Shown piece after piece: positions 28,635-38,314 of a DNA stretch of 64,000 bases. Every line of letters begins with the position of its first letter. Within the stretch, counting starts at the first letter, position 1. The notes beneath the pieces are model-generated. The model was not told the DNA's origin. It made no database searches and saw nothing but the letters and a program-made list of their open reading frames with translations. Location: the NCBI GenBank assembly GCA_021323755.1, contig JAJPKJ010000045.1, positions 62,001 to 126,000 of the forward strand, given 5' to 3'. This DNA comes from Chitinophagales bacterium (GTDB lineage: Bacteria > Bacteroidota > Bacteroidia > Chitinophagales > Chitinophagaceae). Made by a program: the position numbers and the translations under genes.

Positions 28635-30350
28635 TCAATAGTCATACTGTCTTCTAAAAGTATTTAATCTTATTCCTACGCTGAAAATGGTAGAATTTGA
28701 ACTTGAAATTCCGGCGGCGGTCGGATTGCTGACAGAATACTTTCTGTACATCACCGAAGCATCAATGTATAAATTTTCTCTCAACTCATACGAAGCAGCG
28801 ATGGAAGCATTCACGCAATTTGCAGGAACGCCGGAACCAATACCAAAGCCATAATCGCGGGGACGAGTAGTGTAATTTTCCAAAACATTACTGCCAAAAT
28901 TCACCCCTGCGGAATCGAGTCCCTGTTTGTAATAAATGATCTTCCCCTCAAAATTCAATTTGGTGGATGGCTGATAACGCGCAATGGTAATGAGTTCATA
29001 GAAGTTGGCTCCAAGCGGATGCGCTAATGGCTGATTGTAATTTGAATAATTAGAAACACTGTCATTATGCTGATAGGTGTAAGGGCGAACCAAATTGGTT
29101 TCAAATTGCAGGTCGAAATTCTTTACATCAAATGCATCGATATATTTAAGCCCGAATTGCAAGCCTTGTTTATTTGCCCAATATCCACGCGAATAATGAA
29201 TCACCTGGTTCAATATAAATTCATTGATCAACACCTGTCCGTAAACCTGAACAGTATTTCCAAAATTCGCTTTAAAATCAAAGCCAACCGTGGTTTTATC
29301 AGGACTTCCATTTTGCTGTTGTGCAGATACGAGGAAGATCACCGGGTTGAGGTAAGAAAAATCAAAATAATTTTGACGGCTGAATGTTACATTTTCATAC
29401 AACCCAAGGTTCAACCATTTTGCAGCATTAAAACTGAGGTGATGCACAACGGCATATTTCCTCGGATATTGATAATCGCCCAACTGATGCTGGCTTACCA
29501 ATTCCATAAAGATATTCTGGTAATCGAGCTTCCAAATTTTGGTATCAATTTTTAAAAATAAATAGGGAGCGGCATAATCACTTAAAAATAGGCTTCGATA
29601 TCCGTTGCCGATAAAATTTTTATCGTATCCAAATTGAAAATCAAAATATTTCCACACCTTAAAATAAATGGATGCGCGATTTTCAAAATAGTCAAAAGCT
29701 GTTTTCTTAAAATCTTTATAATAGCCGAAACCCGGAACAGCAGGGAATCCCGAGGCAGTTACGCGTTGCTGAAAATACGCAGGGCCGCGCTCCTGGTTAT
29801 CGGTCAAATATGCAGAGAACCCGACCTTATCTGCAATTGTGCCGCGAAGCGTTAATCCTTTTGAATTTAAAAAAACACGCTGCCCGTTACCGGTCTCCAC
29901 CGATTGAATTTGTTGTACCACCGGATCGATGACCATAAAAAAATCTTTCTCATTCACCTCATAAAAATTCGCTTTATGAATATAAAAAGTGCTCCACAAA
30001 TTATTCTTGCTTAAAAAACTATCTTTATTACCGTTATACCATTCAATATTATTCATTAATAAATCGCGCAAATTGTACTGATCGATTTTTGAAAGGCGGT
30101 AAAAATAATCGTAAGGATAACGATGATGGAGCGAATCGGAAATATCTGCAATTTGCACAGCCAGTTTTCGGCTCATGGGCTTAACAGTTGTTACATTTAG
30201 ATCAGGATTGGTTTGTAATAGAATTTCCATCCTGTCAAGAAAATGATCCGACTTTGATTCTTGGGGTAAAAAAGAAGATTGAGCTAAACCAAAATAAGGG
30301 AATAATAAAATAATAAGATGTCTTGCATGGGTTTTAATAAATTGCGTCAT
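28635..30350 (-). CDS. Wzi-like outer membrane beta-barrel protein
   Basis: A 571-residue secreted protein. An N-terminal signal segment (LIILLFPYFGLAQ) leads into a helical region (about 30-120) and a long stretch of alternating aromatic beta strands up to the C-terminal RLNTFRRQYDY. The block FQFGYDKNFIGNGYRSLFLSDY is typical of the Bacteroidota family related to capsule assembly protein Wzi and often left as hypothetical. A role in surface polysaccharide attachment is possible but not shown. It is divergent from pyrC by 30 bp. Confidence 0.65.
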   Translation of the reverse strand: MTQFIKTHARHLIILLFPYFGLAQSSFLPQESKSDHFLDRMEILLQTNPDLNVTTVKPMSRKLAVQIADISDSLHHRYPYDYFYRLSKIDQYNLRDLLMNNIEWYNGNKDSFLSKNNLWSTFYIHKANFYEVNEKDFFMVIDPVVQQIQSVETGNGQRVFLNSKGLTLRGTIADKVGFSAYLTDNQERGPAYFQQRVTASGFPAVPGFGYYKDFKKTAFDYFENRASIYFKVWKYFDFQFGYDKNFIGNGYRSLFLSDYAAPYLFLKIDTKIWKLDYQNIFMELVSQHQLGDYQYPRKYAVVHHLSFNAAKWLNLGLYENVTFSRQNYFDFSYLNPVIFLVSAQQQNGSPDKTTVGFDFKANFGNTVQVYGQVLINEFILNQVIHYSRGYWANKQGLQFGLKYIDAFDVKNFDLQFETNLVRPYTYQHNDSVSNYSNYNQPLAHPLGANFYELITIARYQPSTKLNFEGKIIYYKQGLDSAGVNFGSNVLENYTTRPRDYGFGIGSGVPANCVNASIAASYELRENLYIDASVMYRKYSVSNPTAAGISSSNSTIFSVGIRLNTFRRQYDY

Positions 30351-30380
30351 GTTGGCTTATAATTATTCTCAATTCAAGAT

Positions 30381-31721
30381 ATGCAAAATTACCTGATAAA
30401 AAATATTTCAATCGTTAACGAAGGACGGATAATTGTTGGCGATATTCTTATCAAAAATAACCGCATTGAAAAAATCGCTGCGAATATACAACCATCATTT
30501 TTAGTAACTGAAATCAATGGCACCGGAAAATATTTATTACCCGGGGCAATTGACGACCAGGTTCATTTTCGTGAGCCAGGATTAACCCATAAAGCAACCA
30601 TCTACACGGAGGCAAAGGCAGCGGTAGCTGGCGGTGTTACCTCATTTATGGAGATGCCAAACACCATTCCGCCGGCATTTACGCAGGAGTTGCTGGAAGA
30701 AAAATATGCCATTGCTGCTCAGCATTCTCTGGCTAATTATTCTTTTTTCATGGGCACCTCAAACAATAATGCGGATGAAGTGCTCAAAACAAATGATAAG
30801 AAAAGAGATGTTTGCGGTGTAAAAATATTTATGGGCGCATCAACCGGAAACCTACTGGTTGATAATTATCTTACGCTCGATAAATTGTTTCGCGAAACGG
30901 AAGTTTTAATATCAACACATTGCGAAGAAGAAAAAATAATCAAACAAAATCTTGAAAAGATAAAGCAGGAGAAAAAAGAATTAACCGCGAGTGATCATCC
31001 ATTGATAAGAAATGATGAAGCCTGCTTTGAGTCTTCGCTTACAGCTATTCAGTTTGCAAAAAAATATGATACACGCCTGCACATTCTTCACATATCCACA
31101 GAAAAAGAATTGCAGCTTTTCACCAATTTAATTCCCTTAAAAGATAAGCGCATTACAGCAGAAGTATGTGTTCATCATCTACATTTTACAAGTGATGATT
31201 ATGCGCGACTGGGGAATTTGATAAAATGCAATCCTGCAATTAAGTCTCCGCATAATAAAGAAGCATTGTGGAAAGCTTTGCTGGATGACCGTTTGGACCT
31301 TATCGCCACGGATCACGCGCCCCATACCTGGGCTGAAAAAAATGAACCGTATGAAAAAGCGCATGCCGGTTTGCCATTGGTGCAGCATCCGTTATTACTG
31401 ATGTTGCATTATGTGAAGCAGGGAAGAATAGGTCTGGAAAAAGTGGTGGAGAAAATGAGTCACGCCGTAGCTACCTGCTTTCAAATTGCGGAAAGGGGCT
31501 TTATTCGGGAAGGTTATTTCGCTGATCTGGTGATTGTTGACCTGAATGAATCTACGCTGGTTTCAAAAGATAATATCCTTTACAAATGCGGATGGAGCCC
31601 CCTGGAAGGTTTTCGTTTTCCCGCAGCGATCACCCATACTTTTATAAATGGAGATTTGGTTTATGGAAACGGAAGCTTTGATGAATCTAATAGAGGCGCA
31701 AGGCTAATTTTTAACCGGTAA
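30381..31721 (+). CDS. pyrC: Dihydroorotase
   Basis: A 446-residue amidohydrolase of the type I dihydroorotase family, catalysing reversible ring closure of carbamoyl-aspartate in pyrimidine synthesis. The metal-binding pair sits in DDQVHFREPG, a further metal/substrate region is in HILHIST, and the catalytic aspartate lies in LIATDHAPH. AVAGGVTSFMEMPNT is also characteristic. The usual carboxylated lysine is probably in CGVKIFMGAST (about residue 150). No other pyrimidine gene is nearby. Confidence 0.93.
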   Translation: MQNYLIKNISIVNEGRIIVGDILIKNNRIEKIAANIQPSFLVTEINGTGKYLLPGAIDDQVHFREPGLTHKATIYTEAKAAVAGGVTSFMEMPNTIPPAFTQELLEEKYAIAAQHSLANYSFFMGTSNNNADEVLKTNDKKRDVCGVKIFMGASTGNLLVDNYLTLDKLFRETEVLISTHCEEEKIIKQNLEKIKQEKKELTASDHPLIRNDEACFESSLTAIQFAKKYDTRLHILHISTEKELQLFTNLIPLKDKRITAEVCVHHLHFTSDDYARLGNLIKCNPAIKSPHNKEALWKALLDDRLDLIATDHAPHTWAEKNEPYEKAHAGLPLVQHPLLLMLHYVKQGRIGLEKVVEKMSHAVATCFQIAERGFIREGYFADLVIVDLNESTLVSKDNILYKCGWSPLEGFRFPAAITHTFINGDLVYGNGSFDESNRGARLIFNR

Positions 31722-31768
31722 TATTGAAGAAGGAATGCACCCAGATCAAATCAGCATACTGAACAACA

Positions 31769-33085
31769 ATGGAAATTGACAAAGTAACATACGAAGACCT
31801 TTCTGTCTTTAATAAAGAAGAAGAATTTTCCATTTTTCAAAAATTGAATTTTGCCAATACCAGCGGAGGAAAAGATTGGCTGAACAAATTGATGCATGAA
31901 CCCTTCAGTGACCTGAAAAAAATCAGAGAAACCCAGGCAATAATTTCACTCATTATCAAACATGAAGATCAATGGCCGGTTTCCATCAGCAACGGGACAA
32001 TTATGGTAATGCAAAAATTCTATGAAACGTCCATTGATGATATTCCCGCGAGTCATGATTTTTTCAACACATTCATTTATCAGTTCTTTCATAAAGAAGA
32101 TCATTCGCTGGTTAAATATTCTATTGGACATTTTGCAGATTTTATAAAGGGAATGAATGCATTATTAGATCTGTTACACAATGATGAATCGCCTCAGCTT
32201 CTTCGCTTTTATTTGCAACGCGCGAAAGACCTGTTGAACAATGAAATACTTTTTTCATTAGGCAAAACGGAAAAAAATCATAAATACCTACCATTACAGG
32301 TTGTGCATTACGGGAATTATATCCGTAATCGTTTTAAAAGCGCTGCACTAGAACTGATTGACATTTACGGAAGATTAGATGCGTGGTATTCCATGGCGAT
32401 GGCGACAAAAAAATATAATTTATTGTTACCTACTTTTATCAACGACCAACAGCCATGTATAAACGCAAAATCATTATATCATATTTTGCTGGCTGAAGCA
32501 GTTGCCTACGATGTTGGATTAAATCAACAAAATAATTTTCTGTTTTTGACGGGCGCTAATATGGCCGGGAAAAGCACATTCATCAAAGCGGTCGGCATTG
32601 CGGTATATCTTGCGCATTTGGGCATGGGCGTGCCTGCCCGACAAATGCAATTGAGTTTATTCGACGGTATTTTGAGCAACATTAATATTGAAGACAATAT
32701 TTCAAAAGGTGAAAGTTATTTTTTTAATGAAGTACAGCGCGTGAAAAATACAATCCTAAAAATAAATGATAATCGGAAATGGCTTGTTTTGATCGATGAA
32801 TTGTTCAAGGGAACAAATGTTCAGGATGCTATGAAATGTTCATCAACCGTTATCAAGGGATTGATAAAAATAAAAAACTCCCTGTTCATCCTTTCTACTC
32901 ATCTATATGAAATCGGTGAAGAGCTAAAACAATATTCCAACATCTCATTTAAATATTTTGAAACCGCTGTTAAAGATGAGCAGCTTGATTTTAATTATCA
33001 GTTAAAGGATGGCATAAGCAATGATCGATTGGGTTATTTGATCTTGAAAAGAGAAAAAGTAGTTGACTTGTTGGAGAAATTGTAA
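31769..33085 (+). CDS. MutS-related ATPase lacking the mismatch-recognition domain
   Basis: A 438-residue protein, about half the length of MutS. The N-terminal 260 residues form a helical region like the MutS core/lever domains. The C-terminal ATPase has Walker A TGANMAGKSTFIKAVG, the stretch NIEDNISKGESYFFNEV, Walker B WLVLIDELFKGTN and FILSTHLYEI. No mismatch-binding FxE domain or Smr nuclease is present. Bacteroidota commonly carry such short MutS homologues; the substrate is unknown. It lies 47 bp after pyrC. Confidence 0.85.
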   Translation: MEIDKVTYEDLSVFNKEEEFSIFQKLNFANTSGGKDWLNKLMHEPFSDLKKIRETQAIISLIIKHEDQWPVSISNGTIMVMQKFYETSIDDIPASHDFFNTFIYQFFHKEDHSLVKYSIGHFADFIKGMNALLDLLHNDESPQLLRFYLQRAKDLLNNEILFSLGKTEKNHKYLPLQVVHYGNYIRNRFKSAALELIDIYGRLDAWYSMAMATKKYNLLLPTFINDQQPCINAKSLYHILLAEAVAYDVGLNQQNNFLFLTGANMAGKSTFIKAVGIAVYLAHLGMGVPARQMQLSLFDGILSNINIEDNISKGESYFFNEVQRVKNTILKINDNRKWLVLIDELFKGTNVQDAMKCSSTVIKGLIKIKNSLFILSTHLYEIGEELKQYSNISFKYFETAVKDEQLDFNYQLKDGISNDRLGYLILKREKVVDLLEKL

Positions 33086-33109
33086 ATTGTTGCCAATAAC
33101 CTTCTTACA

Positions 33110-34306
33110 ATGACCAAGGCTTTTCTACTCTTCATCGGATTGCTGATTCTTCTTGCCACCGAAATATTACGCGTTTATTTTATTATGCCTTTTCCCGGCA
33201 GCCAGCACAACAATACAATTGATATTGCTTATTTCATCAGCAAGAATATCTGGCTCTTCCGCGCCATCGGATTTTTAATAGTCATCTTCCCATTAATCTC
33301 TTTTTTTGAACGCGGAAGGCTTTGGCTGAAAATATTATTAAGTGTGTTTGTGTTATTTTATCTCTTCATTTTTTACATGTTCAATTTTAGATTCTTGGCA
33401 GACAAAATGTTTTATCAGCCAAAAAATAAATTTCTCGCGTCGGTTGCTGAGAATAAAGTTGACACTAACGGTCTTGTCATCGCAGCAGTTATCAATGGTG
33501 AGGCAAAAGCATATCCTATTGAAATTATAGGATATCACCACCAGGTACAGGATACGATCGGGAGCGAACCGGTAATCGTTACTTATTGCACCGTTTGCAG
33601 AACCGGCGCAGTCTTCAGCCCATTCATCAATAATCAATTTCAGCATTTTCGTTTGGTGGGCATGGATCATTTTAATGCGATGTTTGAAGATGAGAAAACA
33701 AAGAGTTGGTGGCGGCAAGTTAATGGTCAGGCAATTGCAGGCCCCTTAAAAGGAAGTTCGCTGAAAGAATTGCCTTCGTCACAAATGCGGCTTGGCGCCT
33801 GGATCCGGGAATATCCAAATACCTTGATTTTACAACCTGATACCATTTATAAGAAAGAATATGAAGGTTTGCAAGGATATGATTCCGGAACGATAAAAGG
33901 AAGCCTGGAAAAAAGAGACAGCCTTTCATGGAATAAAAAATCATGGGTCGTAGGCGTTGTAAAAAATAACTTTGCAAAAGCGTACGACTGGAATGAACTG
34001 GTAAAGGAAAAAATCATTAATGATACATTCCATGCTGTTCCGGTTGTGATGATTCTTGAAAATGATTCAGTAACATTCCATGCATTCAGCAGGATCGTAA
34101 ATGGACAAACATTGCAATTTAGCTGGAATGACAATTTGAAAATGGTACAGGATGATGTTACCCATTCCTCATGGGGCTGGGACGGAAAATGTATTGACGG
34201 GATACTTAAGAATTCCAAATTGACACCGCTCCAATCCTACCAGGAGTTCTGGCATTCATGGCAAACTTTTCATCCCAACACAACTACGTATTCACCGAAA
34301 AAATAA
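33110..34306 (+). CDS. DUF3179 domain membrane protein
   Basis: A 398-residue protein with three N-terminal hydrophobic segments (about residues 3-25, 43-65 and 72-95) and a C-terminal DUF3179 domain. The domain shows AYPIEIIGYHHQVQDTIG and VTYCTVCRTGAVFSP, where the CxxC pair is conserved in the family, then FRLVGMDHFNAMFED and SSWGWDGKCIDG. The function of DUF3179 is unknown; a metal or redox role for the cysteines is conceivable only. It follows the MutS-like gene closely and precedes the M1 peptidase gene by 17 bp. Confidence 0.85.
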   Translation: MTKAFLLFIGLLILLATEILRVYFIMPFPGSQHNNTIDIAYFISKNIWLFRAIGFLIVIFPLISFFERGRLWLKILLSVFVLFYLFIFYMFNFRFLADKMFYQPKNKFLASVAENKVDTNGLVIAAVINGEAKAYPIEIIGYHHQVQDTIGSEPVIVTYCTVCRTGAVFSPFINNQFQHFRLVGMDHFNAMFEDEKTKSWWRQVNGQAIAGPLKGSSLKELPSSQMRLGAWIREYPNTLILQPDTIYKKEYEGLQGYDSGTIKGSLEKRDSLSWNKKSWVVGVVKNNFAKAYDWNELVKEKIINDTFHAVPVVMILENDSVTFHAFSRIVNGQTLQFSWNDNLKMVQDDVTHSSWGWDGKCIDGILKNSKLTPLQSYQEFWHSWQTFHPNTTTYSPKK

Positions 34307-34323
34307 AACCGAACTTCTGGTTC

Positions 34324-35925
34324 ATGAAAAAAATATTATTGTGCTCATTTTTCCAGGCAATCATTTTTTGTGTCCTCGCTCAAACTGCAAATAATGCGGT
34401 CATTGACGTGAAACATTATGTTTTCGAACTGCAACTATCAGATTCAATAGATGATATTATTGGTAAGGCAACAATAACCATAAATTTTTTGCAACCGGGT
34501 TCGTCATTTCAACTCGATCTGGAAAATAAAAAGCCGGATGGAAAAGGAATGGTTGTAAAAAAAGTAGTCGAAAACAATAATGAACTTTCTTTTACGCATA
34601 ATAATAACACGCTCACCATAAATATTTCGTCGCCGGCTCCAAAAAATGAATCGCGAACTTTTGAAATTTACTATTCCGGTATTCCGGATGATGGATTGAT
34701 CATCGCTCAAAATAAATACCATCACAGAACTTTTTTTTCAGACAATTGGCCAAACCGTGCTCACCATTGGATTCCATGCGTTGACAGACCTGCCGACAAG
34801 GCTTCCGTAGAATTTATTGTTACCGCGCCTGCTCATTACAAAATAATTTCCAACGGGGAGTTGATCGAGGAAAGCAATCTTGACAGCACAAAAAAGATTA
34901 CACACTGGAAAGAAGCTGTTGAATTACCTACGAAGGTAATGGTGATCGGAGCTGCAGATTTTGCGGTGAATTATGCCGGAAGTGTTGGTTGTGTTCCCGT
35001 TTACAGTTGGGTGTATCCTGAAAATAAGGAAAAAGGATTTTTTGATTATGCTGAAGCAATGGAAATTCTTCCATTCTTTATCACTAACGTAGGCGCCTAT
35101 CCGTATAAGAAATTAGCGAATGTCCAATCAAAGACAATCTTTGGCGGAATGGAGAACGCAAGCGCTATTTTTTATTTTGAAAATTCTGTTACCGGTGATA
35201 GAAGATCTGAAAGTCTGTTGACACACGAGATCGCACATCAATGGTTTGGGGATTTCGCAACGGAAACAGATTTCAGCCATTTGTGGCTGAGCGAGGGATT
35301 TGCCACCTATATGACCGATCTGTATTTCGAACATAAATATGGAAAAGACACGCTGATCAGTATGCTGAAACAGCAAAGAGCCGAGGTGATCGAATTTGCG
35401 AAGAAAAAACTGATGCCTGTTGTGGACACCTTTACGACCAATTATATGGATCTGTTAAATGCCAACAGTTATCAAAAAGGCGGATGGATATTACACATGC
35501 TGCGCAGAAAGATCGGTGATGTGCTATTTTGGAAAAGCATGAGAAAATATTATGAAGAATATGGGGGAAAAAACGCATCAACAAAAGATTTTGAAAAAGT
35601 AGTTGAAAAAATGAGCGAGCTTGATCTGCATATTTTTTTTAGACAATGGTTGTACACCGGAGGTTATCCAAAATTGAATATCAACTGGAAGTATAATGCA
35701 AATAAAAAATCAGTGACGATCACTATTGAGCAAATGCAATTCCCGTTGTTTGACCTACCCTTACAAATCACTTTACTGCAGAATACCGAACAACAAGTGC
35801 ACAATATCATTGTAAAAGAAAAAATGACGACAATTGATATTCCCCTAAAATCAAGACCTGCTCAACTCATCGCCGACCCGAATACAAATTTGTTATTTGA
35901 CGGAACGGTAAAAGAAATTAAATAA
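34324..35925 (+). CDS. M1 family metallopeptidase, secreted
   Basis: A 533-residue exported zinc aminopeptidase-like protein from the ATG at 34324, where a signal peptide begins (MKKILLCSFFQAIIFCVLAQ); the listed ORF extends 22 codons upstream into the preceding gene. An N-terminal beta domain precedes the exopeptidase motif FGGMENAS and the zinc site HEIAHQWFGD with the third ligand in LWLSEGFATY. It lacks the large C-terminal helical domain of full-length M1 aminopeptidases and ends in a beta domain. Probable role: cleavage of peptides in the periplasm or outside the cell. Confidence 0.92.
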   Translation: MKKILLCSFFQAIIFCVLAQTANNAVIDVKHYVFELQLSDSIDDIIGKATITINFLQPGSSFQLDLENKKPDGKGMVVKKVVENNNELSFTHNNNTLTINISSPAPKNESRTFEIYYSGIPDDGLIIAQNKYHHRTFFSDNWPNRAHHWIPCVDRPADKASVEFIVTAPAHYKIISNGELIEESNLDSTKKITHWKEAVELPTKVMVIGAADFAVNYAGSVGCVPVYSWVYPENKEKGFFDYAEAMEILPFFITNVGAYPYKKLANVQSKTIFGGMENASAIFYFENSVTGDRRSESLLTHEIAHQWFGDFATETDFSHLWLSEGFATYMTDLYFEHKYGKDTLISMLKQQRAEVIEFAKKKLMPVVDTFTTNYMDLLNANSYQKGGWILHMLRRKIGDVLFWKSMRKYYEEYGGKNASTKDFEKVVEKMSELDLHIFFRQWLYTGGYPKLNINWKYNANKKSVTITIEQMQFPLFDLPLQITLLQNTEQQVHNIIVKEKMTTIDIPLKSRPAQLIADPNTNLLFDGTVKEIK

Positions 35926-36313
35926 CAAAGGCTTCAATCTATTGCTGACTTGCTTCATTATCAGACCTTATCTGTACCCGGATTTGATTAGGGGATCTCA
36001 TAAAACCGGAACATTTAACAGATTGCATTCAATACAGGCGTTTAGACAGAGAAGTTTGGGGCCGATAAACAAGGAAATGATAAATCATTTTTTTTCAGCC
36101 TTTATTTATATATTTATTTAGCAAATCAAACCTTATCTGTTATGCGAAAAAATTTTTTCTCTCGCGATCTGCGAAAACTATTTTCTGTTTCTCAATTAAG
36201 TCTGCACAAAAATTTTCTACTATTTTCAGAAAATTTTGTAGAAAAATATTTGCGCTAACCCTTCTTGCAAAAAATATTTATTTGTTTATTTTTTAACCCT
36301 TAATACAATTCAC
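35926..36313. other. AT-rich non-coding stretch
   Basis: About 390 bp with no gene. The right half contains an imperfect inverted repeat, TTTTCTAC...GTAGAAAA around 36215-36246, with an internal TTTTCAGAAAA, which could fold in RNA. No recognisable riboswitch or promoter consensus was found. Confidence 0.4.
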
Positions 36314-36556
36314 ATGGACATTGTAATTTTTCTGTTGATTGGCGCCGTATCCGGATGGCTTGCCGGAGAAATTTTTAAAGGTGGCGGATTCGGACTTATT
36401 GGTAACATCATCGTTGGCGTTATCGGAGGTTTTATTGGCGGATGGCTTGCCGGCAAATTAGGCATAGGCGGCGGTGGCCTGCTATGGCAAATTATTATTT
36501 CTGTTGCAGGCGCTTGGGTCTTGCTTTTTGTTATCAGCCTGATAAAAAAAGCATAG
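36314..36556 (+). CDS. GlsB/YeaQ/YmgE family membrane protein
   Basis: An 80-residue protein of three glycine-rich membrane helices. GAVSGWLAGEIFKGGGFGLIGNI, then VGVIGGFIGGWLAGKLGI, are the hallmark repeats of the transglycosylase-associated (GlsB/YeaQ/YmgE) family. Members are often induced by stress but their activity is not known. It is a single-gene unit followed by a clear terminator. Confidence 0.92.
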   Translation: MDIVIFLLIGAVSGWLAGEIFKGGGFGLIGNIIVGVIGGFIGGWLAGKLGIGGGGLLWQIIISVAGAWVLLFVISLIKKA

Positions 36557-36579
36557 TCCGTTTTAATCATCCAATAAAG

Positions 36580-36610
36580 AGCCAGGGCAAATAATGTCCT
36601 GGCTTTTTTA
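36580..36610 (+). terminator. Intrinsic terminator after the GlsB-type gene
   Basis: Stem AGCCAGGGC / GTCCTGGCT (nine pairs with one G-U) around loop AAATAAT, followed by TTTTTT. It lies 23 bp after the stop codon. Confidence 0.88.
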
Positions 36611-36844
36611 ATTCAAGAATATTTCCAATTATCTGCCTTTTCGGAAAATTGTTCCCGATTCGGGAACGATGCCAAAAATCCTTCCTTCATATAGCTATGT
36701 GAATTAATGCATTATATGTTGGCATTACAGTTGAATATCCATAGCGCATCAGTTTTATAAGAACCTTCCTAATTAAATAAACCTTTCCAACGATTAAAAC
36801 TTAAAATCCTTCCTAAGAATTTTTTTATCACAACCCTATTTAAA

Positions 36845-38236
36845 ATGAAAACTATTCTTACAAAGGTTTTATCAAACCTCTCAAAAATTTGCGCAATCAG
36901 TGCTGCTTTTATTTGCAGCATAAATTTTGCAAGCGCACAGGTTTGTACAAGTCCATCCACCACAATTTATTCTTTATCGAATGCAGGAGGTATCTATCCC
37001 GTTAGCGTGAGCAATGCCAATGTGGGATCCATAGTAAACTCCACTTCGTACGGAAGTACTGCTTCAGCAAATGGCATAGGCTATAATGTGCTTAATGGAT
37101 CTTTCTATTATTTTCAAAATGCTATTTCAGGCACACAGCAATTCATATCATATAATCCGATAACAAATACATATGCTACATTAGCCCCAAGCCCGATGAC
37201 GGGAACAGTGAACAAAGGTTGTGTGAATTTCAACGGGACCGGTTATTATTGTTTGGACAATAATGGAAACCTATGTTACTATAATATTTTATTAAACACC
37301 TGGGTTCTGATTTGTTCGAATTTTACAGATCAGTTTAGTAACAATGTAACTTCCATTTTTACTTCACAGGGTAGCGGAGATATGGCAATTGATGGATTAG
37401 GGAATTTATGGATCGTCACATCAAAAGCTTCTAATTATGGACTTTATAAATTGTCTGCTCCTTTGCCAACGACTAGCACAGCGAGCATTACCGTAAAACA
37501 ATTAATAGCACCAACCACAGCAACACCCACAGGTGTGAATTTTGTGGGTATTGCATTTGATCCAACTGGAAATATTTACATGGCCACGAATACTGATTTA
37601 TACATTCTAAAAAGTGATCTGTCGCTATCTCATCTGGGTGTTTTTAGCGTGGCAGGAACTTGCGGAGATCTTACTTCCTGTAATTATCCTTTCTCAGTAC
37701 TGCCCGTTATTTGGCAAAGATTTTCAGCAGTGTTACAACAGAATAATACCGTCGCTGTTCAGTGGCAGGTATCCCAGCAAAATACGAAAGGCTATTACGT
37801 TGAACAAAGCATTGACGGATCAAACTGGAAGCAAATTGGTTTTGTTGAAAACAATAATAGTACATCAAATTCAGCAGACTATTCTTTCATTGATAATAAT
37901 CCTGCTGCAGGAAAAAATTATTATCGCATTTGTGAAGTAGATATGGATGGCACAGAAACTTATTCTGAAATAAAAATGATAAATGTTGATAACAACAACA
38001 ATAATGTCACGAGCATTTGGCCTAATCCTGCAAAAGATGTGATACATGTACAAAACAGCAATAATGTTTCAGGATTTGCGCTGATCTATAATCAATCCGG
38101 TGCTTTGGTTAGTGAAAATAAATTACAGAACGGAGTTAATAATATCAATGTAAATAATCTTTCTTTTGGTATCTACATCGTTAAAGTCAGTTTGGCAGAT
38201 GGAGAATCATACAATAAAAAATTCATAAAGCAGTAG
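36845..38236 (+). CDS. Secreted protein with T9SS type A sorting domain
   Basis: A 463-residue exported protein. It has a long signal peptide ending in SAAFICSINFASAQ, a beta-propeller-like body with repeated strands (GIGYNVLNGSFYYF, GDMAIDGLGNLWIVTSK, FVGIAFDPTGNIYMAT), a fibronectin-like region (AVQWQVSQQNTKGYYVEQS) and a C-terminal domain starting SIWPNPAKDVIHV and ending in YNKKFIKQ. That tail is the type A sorting signal used for T9SS export and surface attachment. The substrate is unknown. It links to the porT gene functionally, not by operon. Confidence 0.88.
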   Translation: MKTILTKVLSNLSKICAISAAFICSINFASAQVCTSPSTTIYSLSNAGGIYPVSVSNANVGSIVNSTSYGSTASANGIGYNVLNGSFYYFQNAISGTQQFISYNPITNTYATLAPSPMTGTVNKGCVNFNGTGYYCLDNNGNLCYYNILLNTWVLICSNFTDQFSNNVTSIFTSQGSGDMAIDGLGNLWIVTSKASNYGLYKLSAPLPTTSTASITVKQLIAPTTATPTGVNFVGIAFDPTGNIYMATNTDLYILKSDLSLSHLGVFSVAGTCGDLTSCNYPFSVLPVIWQRFSAVLQQNNTVAVQWQVSQQNTKGYYVEQSIDGSNWKQIGFVENNNSTSNSADYSFIDNNPAAGKNYYRICEVDMDGTETYSEIKMINVDNNNNNVTSIWPNPAKDVIHVQNSNNVSGFALIYNQSGALVSENKLQNGVNNINVNNLSFGIYIVKVSLADGESYNKKFIKQ

Positions 38237-38255
38237 TTTTCATTTTAGGTTTTGA

Positions 38256-38297
38256 AAGCTGCACGAAAAGATATTCAATTCGTCGCAGCTTTTTTTA
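38256..38297 (+). terminator. Intrinsic terminator after the T9SS cargo gene
   Basis: Stem AAGCTGCACGAA / TTCGTCGCAGCTT with a one-base bulge, followed by a seven-base T-run. It lies between convergent genes; the T-run favours the plus-strand direction. Confidence 0.85.
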
Positions 38298-38314
38298 TTG
38301 ATAAGAATCTGGCG

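Noticed and set aside
29067-29555. 162-codon plus-strand ORF
   Set aside because: Antisense to the Wzi-like gene, with no domain of its own.
36310-36570. 86-codon minus-strand ORF
   Set aside because: Shadow of the glycine-rich GlsB/YeaQ gene; its proline-rich translation is typical of an antisense frame.
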